Under the pieces are notes generated by a model, which saw only the letters and a list, made by a program, of their open reading frames with translations, was not told where the DNA came from and ran no database searches. From Bacteroidota bacterium (GTDB lineage: Bacteria; Bacteroidota; Bacteroidia; 2-12-FULL-35-15), in assembly GCA_029237775.1 (NCBI GenBank), contig JAQZBR010000006.1, positions 124,001 through 188,000 on the forward strand: a DNA stretch of 64,000 bases, read 5' to 3'. This document shows, in pieces, positions 52,825 through 62,297 of the stretch. The position numbers and the translations under genes are program-made. Positions within the stretch are counted from its first letter, which is position 1. Each line of letters starts with the position of its first letter.

Positions 52825-54270
52825 ATGAATCAACATCAAAGTCAGAAACAAAACCAACAGTTAAAACGCGGATATTACATGTCGCAGCAGCATATGAAGC
52901 TGATGCATATCATGCATTTGTCCGGATACGCGTTGCAGGAATATATAGCTAACGAATTGGAGCAAAATCCGGTTCTGGAGGCCGAAGACCAGGGTGAAAA
53001 TCAGGAAGAGCCGGAAGTTCAGAAAGAAACGGAATTCGATAACGAATTAATGTGGAATAAGGATGATGAGGACTTGTTTGAAAAGAACTACAAGCAGCCT
53101 GTTTCCAACGAAGATTATTATGAAGCCCCGGTGATCCAGTTCAATTCTTTGCAGGAAAACCTAAAGGAGCAGATCCACATGATGAATCTAACAGATGAGA
53201 TGCGTAACATCATATGTTATCTTGTTGATGAGCTAGATGATGACGGATACCTGAGAAGGGATATTAACGATGTTATTGATGATTACGCATTCCTGAGAGG
53301 AAAAATGATCCAGGAAGAGAAAATGATCGATGCATTACATCTTTTGCAAAAATGTGAGCCGGCAGGAGTCGGTGCACGAAATTTACACGAATGCTTATTG
53401 ATACAGTTAAAGAGAAAAACCAAGAAATGCCCAACACGTGAAAAGTGTATCCGCATTTTTGAAGATCATTACCAGAACTTCGTTCAGCGTAATTTTCATA
53501 AAATAAAATCAGACCTTAACATTACAGGAGAAGAGTTTGAAAGCTGCATGAACTACATTAAAAAGTTAAATCCGAAACCAATTACTGAAGCTAATAAATA
53601 CGAACTTATCAAGGAACAAATAATCCCTGATTTTGAAGTTACTATTGAAGATTCAGATCTATATATTGCACTAACTTCTTCCGAATTTACGAAGTTAAGA
53701 GTGAACCCGGAATTTTCGTCCGGATCTCTGGCAACAAACACCGCCTCTGAAAAGAAACAGGCTGAGAACTATTTTCAAACCCTTGTTTCCGATGCACAGG
53801 TACTTATAAATGCATTAAAAGAACGAGAGACAACAATGATGAAGATCATCACCGTGATTGTTCAAATGCAACCCGACTTTTTCAAAAGCGGGGATATCCA
53901 GGAATTACGTCCTATGATCCTTCAGGATATTTCCAACAGGACTGGTTTTGATATCAGTACCATTTCAAGAATTACAAGCAACAAGCACGTTCAAACTCCT
54001 TTTGGAATCTTTAGCCTTAAGAATTTGTTTATGCGTGCGCTTGTCTCTGAATCCGATGGTTCTTCATCAACTGCGATACAGGTGCAGGACCTGATCCAGA
54101 AAATAGTGAAAGAAGAAAATAAGCTTAAGCCGCTTTCTGATACAGACATCATGAATTTGTTGAAGCAGAAGGATGTTAATATTGCCCGGAGAACCGTTGT
54201 TAAATATCGTGAGCTGCTTGGAATTCCAAACAGCACAATGCGAAAGAAAGAACAAATGGTATTAAATTAA
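52825..54270 (+). CDS. rpoN: RNA polymerase sigma-54 factor
   Basis: A 481-residue sigma-54. Region I at the N-terminus is Gln-rich and starts QKQNQQLKRGYYMSQQHMKLM, with the LxxYI-type segments that touch activators. An acidic linker (about 55-95) follows, then the core-binding domain (LVDELDDDGYL, CEPAGVGARNLHECL) and the DNA-binding domain ending in the RpoN box ARRTVVKYRELLGIPNSTMR (ARRTV-KYRE). It directs transcription from -24/-12 promoters, with activators such as that at 26047. A strong terminator follows. Confidence 0.96.
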   Translation: MNQHQSQKQNQQLKRGYYMSQQHMKLMHIMHLSGYALQEYIANELEQNPVLEAEDQGENQEEPEVQKETEFDNELMWNKDDEDLFEKNYKQPVSNEDYYEAPVIQFNSLQENLKEQIHMMNLTDEMRNIICYLVDELDDDGYLRRDINDVIDDYAFLRGKMIQEEKMIDALHLLQKCEPAGVGARNLHECLLIQLKRKTKKCPTREKCIRIFEDHYQNFVQRNFHKIKSDLNITGEEFESCMNYIKKLNPKPITEANKYELIKEQIIPDFEVTIEDSDLYIALTSSEFTKLRVNPEFSSGSLATNTASEKKQAENYFQTLVSDAQVLINALKERETTMMKIITVIVQMQPDFFKSGDIQELRPMILQDISNRTGFDISTISRITSNKHVQTPFGIFSLKNLFMRALVSESDGSSSTAIQVQDLIQKIVKEENKLKPLSDTDIMNLLKQKDVNIARRTVVKYRELLGIPNSTMRKKEQMVLN

Positions 54271-54300
54271 AAAAAAGGCTTCAAAATGAAGCCTTTTTTT
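54271..54300 (+). terminator. Terminator after rpoN
   Basis: AAAAAAGGCTTCA and TGAAGCCTTTTTT arms with an AAA loop and long T-run. Confidence 0.95.
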
Positions 54301-54441
54301 ATTTCAAGTGAACGGTGATTTTGGCTTCATCTTCTCAGGTACCTGGACAAATCCGTTACTTCCCTTTATCTTGCCAGGCGATAATTGATCTTGATTCTTA
54401 TTGTTTAATGATAACTGACCTTATTCTTGATTTTATTGTAA

Positions 54442-54915
54442 TTACTCTTTCTTCTCCGGCTTCGTTTTATCAAGTTTGAATTCATGATTTTGCTCCGCCT
54501 CATCTATAGAATGCGATTCCCGCAGGTTAGTTTCGCGTTTGGAATATTGACTTAATTTTTTGTAATATTTCTGGATCACTTTAAGCTCTTCTTCGGTCAT
54601 GTCTTCAACACTCACCAGTCGATTACTTGTGTACTCATTCGCTGCAACAAGTTCATTTAATTTAAGCTGAATAGCAAGGGAGTCTTTATTCTGAGATTTT
54701 TGAATTAAAAAAACCATCAGGAAAGTAATAATGGTCGTTCCCGTATTAATGACCAGTTGCCAGGTTTCCGAAAAGTCAAACATCGGCCCGGTGAAAAGCC
54801 ATATTAGAACTAAGGCCAGAGCAATCAGAAATGCTGGCGTACTGCCGGTCATTTTAGTGACCTTTGCTGAGAAGTCTTCAAAGAAATTTTTTTTTGGAGG
54901 TGTGTGTGTTTCCAT
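54442..54915 (-). CDS. Low-affinity iron permease-like membrane protein
   Basis: A 157-residue protein with two membrane helices (about 27-46 and 53-70) and a helical cytosolic tail. The pattern FEDFSAKVTKMTGSTPAFLIAL, then FDFSETWQLVINTGTTIITFLMVFLIQ in parts, followed by QNKDSLAIQLKLNELV, matches PF04120 (named for yeast low-affinity Fe transporters). Iron transport by bacterial members is not proven. It follows the frameshifted receptor by five bases, as the last gene of that operon. Confidence 0.8.
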   Translation of the reverse strand: METHTPPKKNFFEDFSAKVTKMTGSTPAFLIALALVLIWLFTGPMFDFSETWQLVINTGTTIITFLMVFLIQKSQNKDSLAIQLKLNELVAANEYTSNRLVSVEDMTEEELKVIQKYYKKLSQYSKRETNLRESHSIDEAEQNHEFKLDKTKPEKKE

Positions 54916-54920
54916 GATTT

Positions 54921-56971
54921 TTAAAATTGTATGGTTATGCCTACTTTTAAATTGCGGGGAGGTGCAGCATTAAAATATCTACCCGATGCAGCATTGAGAT
55001 CGTTTCCCAGACTGTATGTTTCGTTTAGCACATTGTCCACTAAAGCATATGCTTCCAGTTTTATTCTTTTTTTTAATTCGACTATCTTACCTGCTTTTAT
55101 TCGTAACAAATTATACGGTTCGGAGTAAGTTAAGTTGTCATCAGACAAAGGTATTTGGGAGGTATAACAATAGCTGCTGAATAAATAAATGTGATAGGGG
55201 AAATCGAACTTGAGATCCGTGGTGAGGACATACTCCGGAACTCCTGTAAGCTGGTTGCCTGAATAATCATTCGTATTATTCGTGTAAGATAAGAATCTGA
55301 AATCATTATATGTGATCCCTGTGTTCAAGATACATTGTTTCAGGAACGTTTATCATCAAACTTTTTAAGGATTAAAGCGGACTGGAATTCAATACCCTGT
55401 TGCAATGTTCCACCTGAATTGATAAAATATTCTGTACCTGTGTCCAAAGTCCTTCTGACAATAGCATCCTTTAATTGGAAACTAAACACAGCCAGGTCGA
55501 GCTGAAGCCGTTGGTTAAAACTGAAATATCTTATACCGGTTTCATAGTTCCACCCGAACTCCGGCTGAAGATCGGTATGAAATAGATTGTCGGAAGGCCT
55601 TACCTCAGCTAGTGTTGGTGGTGAATACCCTTTACTGACAGATGCTCTCCAAACAAGGTTGTTTATTATCCGATACGACATTCCCGCTTTTGGCATCAAC
55701 TGTGAATTCAATCTGATGTTGTTAACTTGATTATTTGATTGATTAGGCAACGTTTGGTAATGGTATGAATAAGTATTCAGGCTACCTGATAATTCCACTT
55801 GTAACCTGGTTGAAAAAAGCAAATTCAGCTGACTGAAAAATATTTGTTGTTGGGCACTGAGATGATTATGCGAAAGTATTTTTTCCGCATTTCCTTGTTC
55901 ATTCTCATGGTTTATCACATTCATTGCGTTTCGCGATCCTTCATATCCGAATGTAAAATTTGTTTTTACGGATTCGAATTGTTTCCTGAAGTTTAAATAA
56001 GTCCTCAGACCTAAATTGTTTTCAAACCTCTTTTCATAGTTAGTTATAAACGGATTTTTAAAATCTGTATAGCTTCCGAAGACTGTAATAACATGTGTCA
56101 GATTTCGGAAAATATTCACTTTGTTGGAAATACCTGCATACGTAGTTTTATTAAAAACTGCAGCACGTTGTTCTTCTGCACCGGGTAGTTTAGAAGTCGC
56201 GGGCCGTGCAGAGTTGGCTTGTGTTTCGAACTGTTGCAATGTTAAACCACCGGGTGTCTCGTAGTTAAGATCTGAATAAATGAACATTGTTTTTAAGTCA
56301 CCTTTTTTATATAAAAGCTTTTGGAAAAATTGTAGCGAGTTCCTGCTCATTTCACTGTTTTTCCGATAGCCATCGGATCTCATGTAGCCCTGATTTATTT
56401 CGATCGTATATTTTTTTATTATTTGTTTTAATGATAAGTGTTCAGATCCAAAACCATACGAACCACCTGCTAAAGAAAGAACTGACGCTGCTGAGTCGGC
56501 AGAAACAGAATTTAAAACGATTACTCCGCCAGTGTTAGCACCGAAGAGACTTCCTTCAGGTCCCTTTAAAATTTGGATGTGTTTTACTGATATTGGATCA
56601 ATCACATTGAGATAAGTATTTCCTCCGGCATCGGTAAGGGGAAACTCATCCATGTAAATTTTTATATTTCTGATGCCAAACGGTGAGCGAAGTAAGCTGC
56701 CGCGTATTGAAAGACGGTAACTGCCCGGAGAGCGTTCTTCCATGCGTACACCAGGCTGAGAATTTATGACATGTATGAGACTACCGGATGTATGGTCATT
56801 GATTTGCTCGCTGGAAATTGAAGCCACCGAACCAGTGGAGTGGAGTAACAGAGGTTTGGAAGGATAAGCATTGATTGTAATCTGCTCGAGTTGAATAGTT
56901 GAGTCGATGTTCTGGCCGGGCACAAGGGTCCTAAGGAAATTAAATACAATTGCCAGTAAAAGACGCCTCAT
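54921..56971 (-). pseudogene. TonB-dependent receptor with a frameshift
   Basis: Two adjoining frames together encode a TonB-dependent receptor of about 680 residues. The first part (56971-55340) has a signal peptide, the plug (PGVRMEERSPGSYRLSIRGS; LKGPEGSLFGANTGGVIVLNS) and most of the barrel, and stops at a TGA at 55340-55342 (...KKFDDKRS). The second part (to 54921) carries the last strands, from LNTGITYNDF, and ends properly in Phe (GITIQF). Loss of one base near 55343-55350 explains the break. It is either a true inactivating mutation or a sequencing error. I chose the ATG at 56971, before a signal peptide; it lies four bases after the preceding stop. Ligand unknown. Confidence 0.8.
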
Positions 56972-56975
56972 AGAT

Positions 56976-58250
56976 TTATTTTTTCGCGCTAACACGCCAG
57001 ATAGTATTAGTGACATCGTCAGTCACAAGCATAGATCCGTCTCTTAGGATTGTGATTCCAACAGGCCTGCCATGAACTTCATTTTTTTTCAGATCAGAGA
57101 TAAAACCTGAGAGAAAATCTTCTGCTTTACCTGAAGGTTTTCCATTTTTGAAAGGAACAAAAATCACTTTATATCCCGATAGTGTTGATCTGTTCCATGA
57201 TCCATGCTGAGCAATAAATGCTCCATCATGATATTTTTTTGGAAAAGCTTTAGCTGTATAAAAGGCAAGACCGAGTGATGCTGTGTGAGGCCCCAGGCTG
57301 AAATCAGGAACTATGGCCTTTTTAACCAGATCGGGCTTCATCTCTTTCACTCTTGGATCAAGATGTTGTCCATAGTATGAGTATGGCCAGCCATAAAAAC
57401 CTCCTGGCTTTACGCTTGTCAAATAATCAGGGACAAGCTCATCGCCCAGCTCATCTCGTTCGTTAACCGCTGTCCATAAAGTTTTTGTCCCCGGTGCCCA
57501 AGCCATTCCTACAGGATTTCTTAAGCCGGATGCATATACTTTAAGACCACTGCCATCTAAATTCATCTCAAGAATATTTGCTCGAAGCAATTCATTCTCG
57601 ATACCGAACTCGGCTACATTGCTTCCTGAACCTACGGCTATATATATTTTAGAGCTGTCTGCATTCGTAATGATATTTCTTGTCCAATGTCTGTTATGTT
57701 CTCCGGCAGGTAAGTCGACAATTTTTTCCGCTGAAGCTGAGATTTTTGTTTCACCCGGTGTGTAAGGGAATCTGATTACAGCATTCGTGTTGCCTATATA
57801 CAACCATTTTCCTATGACCAGCATTCCAAAGGGCTGATTCAGATTTTCCAGGAAGGTATGTTTCTCATCGGGTTTCCCATCATTATCGTTATCACGCAAA
57901 AGGGTGATCCTGTCTGCGCTGTGTTTTAAGTTATTTGATTTGGCGGCTCCCATAACTGTTGCCCCCACCTGTTCAACGAAATTATGATTTGAGTTGCTTT
58001 CAGCTACCAAAACATCTCCATTTGGAGTTACGTAGGTCCATCTCGGATTTTCGAAACCGTCCGAATACACATCTACACTCAGCCCTTCGGGTGCTTTTGG
58101 CTTGGCGTCTTTCCAGCCTATAACATTGCAAAAATTCGTAGATGACTTTGTCGCATAGGGAGCAGGGAGCGTATCTTTTTTAGAAGAATTTTCCTGGGCG
58201 CTAATTGAGAGTGAGTGAGCTAATAATATAAGCAGGGCTATAGATCTCAT
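56976..58250 (-). CDS. PQQ-dependent sugar (sorbosone-type) dehydrogenase
   Basis: A 424-residue exported protein with signal peptide (about 1-18). The body is a six-bladed beta-propeller of the soluble glucose/sorbosone dehydrogenase type; conserved stretches include GEHNRHWTRNI, ASGLRNPVGMAWAPGT and a C-terminal HGSWNRSTLSGYKV, and RPVGITILRDGSMLVTDD. Such enzymes oxidise aldoses in the periplasm with PQQ and calcium. PQQ synthesis genes are not in the window; the cofactor may be imported, possibly by the neighbouring TonB receptor (inference). It lies 12 bases after the receiver-like gene. Confidence 0.85.
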   Translation of the reverse strand: MRSIALLILLAHSLSISAQENSSKKDTLPAPYATKSSTNFCNVIGWKDAKPKAPEGLSVDVYSDGFENPRWTYVTPNGDVLVAESNSNHNFVEQVGATVMGAAKSNNLKHSADRITLLRDNDNDGKPDEKHTFLENLNQPFGMLVIGKWLYIGNTNAVIRFPYTPGETKISASAEKIVDLPAGEHNRHWTRNIITNADSSKIYIAVGSGSNVAEFGIENELLRANILEMNLDGSGLKVYASGLRNPVGMAWAPGTKTLWTAVNERDELGDELVPDYLTSVKPGGFYGWPYSYYGQHLDPRVKEMKPDLVKKAIVPDFSLGPHTASLGLAFYTAKAFPKKYHDGAFIAQHGSWNRSTLSGYKVIFVPFKNGKPSGKAEDFLSGFISDLKKNEVHGRPVGITILRDGSMLVTDDVTNTIWRVSAKK

Positions 58251-58262
58251 TTATATATCAAA

Positions 58263-58760
58263 TTAGTTGCTGATCAGAACCCAGCAAACGATTCCCATTA
58301 CTAAGAAAATTGTTAAAAATATCACTACGAATTTCTTTACCCCGAATTCCCTGATTATTCTGCGGATAGGTTCAGTGAACCGCCTGTTTATGATAGATCT
58401 GATATGTGAGAATGAATTTGCTTCTTTAACAACATAGCTGCTCGCTCCTTTCTTTATTGACGTAAGGATTACTCTTATATCATCGTTTGAAGAATGCATT
58501 ACAACTTCAGTTAAAGGATATTTCTTTTTTATGAACTTTAAAAGATCCACTCCGTTTACCGGGGAATTCTTTTTCTTGAAGTCATAAGCCAGAATCACCA
58601 TATGGACATTCTCATGCATATGTTCAAGGCATTCCTTTCCATCATTATATACTGTGATGTTGATATTGGATCCAAACTGTTGTTTGAGGTCGTTTCTTAA
58701 AGCAGCCGTCATGATCTGATCTTCGTCTGCAATGAAAACATTAAGTTGCTGATTAGCCAT
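58263..58760 (-). CDS. Degenerate receiver protein with C-terminal membrane helix
   Basis: A 165-residue protein. The N-terminal receiver fold is recognisable (NVFIADEDQIMTAALRNDL; GASSYVVKEA). At the phospho-acceptor position the sequence reads VILAYDF: residue 58 is Ala in place of the usual Asp, with Asp60 two residues on. A hydrophobic helix (about 143-163, VVIFLTIFLVMGIVCWVLIS) ends the protein. A receiver tethered to the membrane by its C-terminus and lacking the Asp is unusual. It heads an operon with the PQQ enzyme, the receptor and the permease-like gene, behind a GGCAT-type site. Confidence 0.85.
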   Translation of the reverse strand: MANQQLNVFIADEDQIMTAALRNDLKQQFGSNINITVYNDGKECLEHMHENVHMVILAYDFKKKNSPVNGVDLLKFIKKKYPLTEVVMHSSNDDIRVILTSIKKGASSYVVKEANSFSHIRSIINRRFTEPIRRIIREFGVKKFVVIFLTIFLVMGIVCWVLISN

Positions 58761-58791
58761 AGAGATTATATTTTGAGATTAATCAGATAGA

Positions 58792-58806
58792 TAAAACTAT
58801 ATGCCA
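58792..58806 (-). promoter_or_regulatory. GGCAT-type motif, site 13
   Basis: Minus strand TGGCATATAGTTTTA, first G 45 bases before the receiver-like gene; preceded by GGA as at sites 5 and 6. Confidence 0.55.
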
Positions 58807-58942
58807 TCCACTATTTGCCTTGATAAATAAGAGTTTTAAAGCATTTGCTCGCTTCCTGGCGCAAAAAAAAGATGAGCATCATTTTCTACACATTTTTAAG
58901 AGTAATCATCGAAAGCGGGCCGGCAGTTCATGTTTTTTTCAT

Positions 58943-58957
58943 TGGTATGTTTTTTAG
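58943..58957 (+). promoter_or_regulatory. GGCAT-type motif, site 14 (GGTAT variant)
   Basis: TGGTATGTTTTTTAG, first G 43 bases before the ATG at 58987. Confidence 0.5.
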
Positions 58958-58986
58958 TGATGAGGGGTAGTAGAATTATTTAGAGT

Positions 58987-59637
58987 ATGAAAAAGATATA
59001 TTTGATAATAGGATTTTTAGGAATGAGCTTATGTGTCTCGGCTCAGGAAGAACCTAAAAAAGAAAGCAGGCGGGATGAGCGCAATAAGCTGCATTTTGGT
59101 GTTAAGCTCGGAATAAACAATTCAAATGTTTATGATGAGGAAGGTGAGGAATTTAATGCAGAACCCAAATACGGGTTTGCCGGAGGGGCATTCTTATCAA
59201 TTCCTGTCGGGAAGTTCCTTGGACTTCAGCCTGCAGTGCTTATTTCCCAAAAAGGATTCTCGGCAACAGGCAAATTACTGGAGCTCGAATACGAATTAAA
59301 AAGAACGACAACCTATCTTGATGTTCCTCTTATGGTTGAGCTGAAACCTATAAGAGCTCTTACATTATTAGCCGGACCTCAATATTCGTATTTGTTGAAT
59401 CAGACTGATATTTTAAAAAGCGGAAACAGCACTGTTATTCAGGAGCAGGAATTCAAGAACGATGATATACGAAAGAATATTTTAAGTGCAGCTGTGGGCT
59501 TTGATATTCACATCACACGGTTTGTTGTTTCAGGAAGATATAATTTTGATCTGCAAAAAAATAACAGCGATGGGAGTTCACAAACACCGCGCTATAAGAA
59601 CATGTGGCTTCAGGGAACAATAGGCCTCAGGTTCTAA
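58987..59637 (+). CDS. Outer-membrane beta-barrel (porin-family, OMP_b-brl-like) protein
   Basis: A 216-residue protein with a signal peptide (about 1-19, SVSAQ). The mature part has the eight-stranded small barrel pattern of Bacteroidota: HFGVKLGINNSNVYDEEGEE in parts, YGFAGGAFLSIPVGKFLGLQP, and ends GTIGLRF with the C-terminal Phe. Function is unknown. It is followed 50 bases later by a coiled-coil lipoprotein, probably on one transcript that ends at the terminator at 60131. Confidence 0.88.
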   Translation: MKKIYLIIGFLGMSLCVSAQEEPKKESRRDERNKLHFGVKLGINNSNVYDEEGEEFNAEPKYGFAGGAFLSIPVGKFLGLQPAVLISQKGFSATGKLLELEYELKRTTTYLDVPLMVELKPIRALTLLAGPQYSYLLNQTDILKSGNSTVIQEQEFKNDDIRKNILSAAVGFDIHITRFVVSGRYNFDLQKNNSDGSSQTPRYKNMWLQGTIGLRF

Positions 59638-59687
59638 ATACTTTTACTACTAACAATTAAATTAAATTAACCCAAAAACAAAAATCC

Positions 59688-60113
59688 ATGAAAACTAAAA
59701 CAATTATGCTTGCTGTCATCACAGGTATGACAGGAATTATGTTAAGTTCTTGTCAGAGTAAAGAGCAGAAGCTTGAAAATGCGCAGGAAAATGTTGCTGA
59801 TGCAAATGAGGATCTTGCGAAAGCACAACGCGAATTCCGCGAGGAGCAGGAAAATCGCCTTCGTGAAAATGATATGACTATTGAAACATATCGTGCAGGT
59901 GTAAAAGATCAAAAAGAAGATATGCGTGCGGAGTATGAGCATAAAGTGGATTCTTTGGAGCGCAGAAATAAAGAGTTACGCGTAAGACTTGATTCCTATG
60001 ATGAAAAGGTTAATGATAACACAAAATGGGAATCATTTAAACGTGAGTTCAGTCATGATGCAGATGAGTTAAAAAACTCAATCAAGGACATGAGTAAGAA
60101 TAATGTTAAATAA
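59688..60113 (+). CDS. Coiled-coil lipoprotein of unknown function
   Basis: A 141-residue lipoprotein with lipobox LSSC (Cys22). The rest is a long charged helix with heptad-like repeats (ENAQENVADANEDLAKAQREF; YEHKVDSLERRNKELRVRLDS in parts), so it should form a coiled coil. The pattern recalls Lpp- and OmpA-linked periplasmic tethers, but no family is recognised. The upstream region has no GGCAT-type site, consistent with co-transcription with the barrel gene. Confidence 0.7.
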   Translation: MKTKTIMLAVITGMTGIMLSSCQSKEQKLENAQENVADANEDLAKAQREFREEQENRLRENDMTIETYRAGVKDQKEDMRAEYEHKVDSLERRNKELRVRLDSYDEKVNDNTKWESFKREFSHDADELKNSIKDMSKNNVK

Positions 60114-60130
60114 AAAATTTATATTTATGT

Positions 60131-60172
60131 CAAACAAAAGAGGCTGTCTGAAAAGACAGCCTCTTTTGTTTG
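60131..60172 (+). terminator. Long-stem terminator
   Basis: 19-base arms (60131-60149 and 60154-60172) with a GAAA loop; the core is AGAGGCTGTCT. It carries T-rich ends on both sides. Confidence 0.95.
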
Positions 60173-60232
60173 AACTCAACTTTAGTTCAATCAATCTTTG
60201 AGATTATTGTTATATAAAGAAAGTGCTGGTTT

Positions 60233-60250
60233 AATGTACAGCTGTACATT
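60233..60250. repeat. 18-base perfect palindrome
   Basis: AATGTACAGCTGTACATT reads the same on both strands. It may be a binding site for a dimeric regulator, though it stands between two convergent gene ends, which makes a promoter role unlikely. Confidence 0.6.
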
Positions 60251-60414
60251 GCTTACATAGGCAATTCAACTATCCTAAAAAACATCCTGCACTATTAATT
60301 GCCATTCCCCACCTTTTATCTGATATTAATTGCCGTTCAAATGCGCGAATGTTACTTTGTAACACAAGAAATTAATCTTAGGCCCTGTTTGTTTTCATAA
60401 TTTCTTACATAGTA

Positions 60415-60446
60415 AAAGGCTGTCTCACATTCGAGACAGCCCTTTA
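60415..60446 (-). terminator. Terminator of the OmpA-family gene
   Basis: GGCTGTCTC pairs with GAGACAGCC around a six-base loop, with T-rich flank on the minus strand; shares its core with the hairpin at 60131. Confidence 0.85.
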
Positions 60447-60489
60447 ATTTTATAATGCCGATTTTAATATACAGTTACTGATACACCGT

Positions 60490-62262
60490 TTATTCACCCT
60501 TATACTTATTGTTTCTCACCTTAACTTCAACTCGCCTGTTTACCTGGTGCTGATTATCATCACATTCAACCCCGTCTTTACAATGATTTGTAAGCTGAGA
60601 TTCACCCATTCCTTTTATGATTTCTATTCTGGAAGTATTTAGGCCTTTTCCCATCACACGCTGCTTTGCAACGTTTGCTCTTTTCAGTGAAAGATTTATG
60701 TTATACTGCTCTTCACCTCTTGAGTCAGAATGCCCATAGATTTCAACTACCAGATCTTTATTAGTTTTAAGCACCTGAATATTGTTATCAATGATCTTCA
60801 AAGCATCCTCCCTTAAAGTTGATGCATTATAGTTAAAATAAAGTGGAGTGGGGTCCCAGCCTAAAGGTTTTAATTCATCTTCTGAAAGATATTTGTTAAC
60901 CGGAGCCTCAGTTGGTTTTTCATTTACAGCTAAAGTTGTACTGTCTTTAGGCTCTTTTAATGCAAGGGCCGGGTCATTTAAGCTGTCGATCTTAATAGGC
61001 TCTGCCGGCCCGATATTATAAATGTCCAGGTCACCATAGCCCCCCGGTCTTGCTGAGGAGAAATAGCCTATTTTTTTATCTGTTAATATAAGAAACACAT
61101 CGTTGCCTGAAGAGTTCACTGGCGCACCAAGATTTTCAGGGCTGCTCCATTTTCCATTTACAAGTTGTGTTTTGTAGATGTCATACCCACCATATCCCGG
61201 ATGTCCATTTGATGCAAAATATAAAACACCCTCGTCATCAATGTACGGTGCATCTTCGTTAAAAATTGTATTCACAGTCGAATCAAGTAGTTCTGCTTTT
61301 GACCATTCTCCTTTATCATCCTTCACAGATCGATATATATCAGTTCCTCCGAATCCATTCCAAGCCTCACTTGAAAAATATAGCACTTTGTTATCTCTTG
61401 ATACCGCAGCATGATTCTGATACCTGGAAATATTAACATTTTTACTAAGCTTAACAGGTTTTTTGCCGGCATTGTCAACGGGGACCTGATAAATATCTCC
61501 GCCCTTGTAAATGAACATTGTCTGCCCATCCGGAGAAAGGGAAACTGTAGATTCATTATATTTTGAGAATATTGATTTGCCCTGCAGGTCGGGACGTGTG
61601 TAACGAACAGGCTCTGTATATCGCCCGCCCTCGTACCGTGAAATATACATGCTTTCATAATACTTGCCATCCCACTTATTTATCTTCTCTTTTTCATTAT
61701 CCTTTCTTTTCGAAGTGAAGATCAGTTCTTTGCTGGGGCTGACTACCGGTACATATTCTGCCTGAGCGCTGTTGATCTTAGGGCCGATATTTTTTATTTC
61801 CCAACCATTGCCTTTGTTTTGATTTTGTTGAGCATAGTTACAATCGGCAATATTTTTGGCAACGTATTTCGAGAACATGGGGTCACCTATCTCTTCGTAA
61901 TTTTTTAGTTTGTTATAGCAAAACAGAGCTTTGTCATACTCACCCGCAAACTGATAACACTTGCCCAGGTTGTAATACAATGTAAGCATTGAATCATTTT
62001 TGGTCTGGCTCACCGCTTTCTCAAGATAAGGAAGTGCCTGTTCATACTTATCCATTAGCTCACCCAAAACTATTCCCTTGCCCGCATTGGCATCATAGGA
62101 ATTTTCATTGATCGCAAGCGCCTGGTCATAATAATCAATAGCTTTTGCGTATTCAACTTTATATACGGCCTTTTCAGCCTTCTTAATGTATTTGCTCGTT
62201 TGCTTTTGGCCGTATGAAGAAAGGCAGGCAGCTATAAGTACCGTTAGTACAATGTTTTTCAT
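60490..62262 (-). CDS. OmpA-family protein with TPR and PD40 repeats
   Basis: A 590-residue exported protein (signal peptide to about 18). N-terminal TPR repeats (about 25-150: AKAIDYYDQALAINENSYDA, ALPYLEKAVSQ) are followed by PD40/WD40-like propeller repeats (SPSKELIFTSKRKD, SPDGQTMFIYKGGDIYQV, GVLYFASNGHPGYGGYDIY) and a C-terminal OmpA domain (EIYGHSDSRGEEQYNINLSLKRA in parts; NRRVEVKV). It would be an outer-membrane or periplasmic protein bound to peptidoglycan, common in Bacteroidota. A GGCAT-type site lies upstream and a terminator downstream. Confidence 0.93.
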   Translation of the reverse strand: MKNIVLTVLIAACLSSYGQKQTSKYIKKAEKAVYKVEYAKAIDYYDQALAINENSYDANAGKGIVLGELMDKYEQALPYLEKAVSQTKNDSMLTLYYNLGKCYQFAGEYDKALFCYNKLKNYEEIGDPMFSKYVAKNIADCNYAQQNQNKGNGWEIKNIGPKINSAQAEYVPVVSPSKELIFTSKRKDNEKEKINKWDGKYYESMYISRYEGGRYTEPVRYTRPDLQGKSIFSKYNESTVSLSPDGQTMFIYKGGDIYQVPVDNAGKKPVKLSKNVNISRYQNHAAVSRDNKVLYFSSEAWNGFGGTDIYRSVKDDKGEWSKAELLDSTVNTIFNEDAPYIDDEGVLYFASNGHPGYGGYDIYKTQLVNGKWSSPENLGAPVNSSGNDVFLILTDKKIGYFSSARPGGYGDLDIYNIGPAEPIKIDSLNDPALALKEPKDSTTLAVNEKPTEAPVNKYLSEDELKPLGWDPTPLYFNYNASTLREDALKIIDNNIQVLKTNKDLVVEIYGHSDSRGEEQYNINLSLKRANVAKQRVMGKGLNTSRIEIIKGMGESQLTNHCKDGVECDDNQHQVNRRVEVKVRNNKYKGE

Positions 62263-62297
62263 GACATGATGATTTAAACTATATTAAGCAGATAGAA

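Larger units (their letters stand above)
60114..60489. other. 376-base convergent intergenic region
   Basis: No gene seen. It holds two terminator hairpins with a shared AGGCTGTCT core and an 18-base perfect palindrome. The sequence between is AT-rich and appears non-coding. Confidence 0.6.

Noticed and set aside
54304-54420. A 38-codon minus-strand open stretch ending KMKPKSPFT
   Set aside because: It looks somewhat coding but has no start codon near its beginning and is closed upstream by a stop; too short to support as a gene or remnant.
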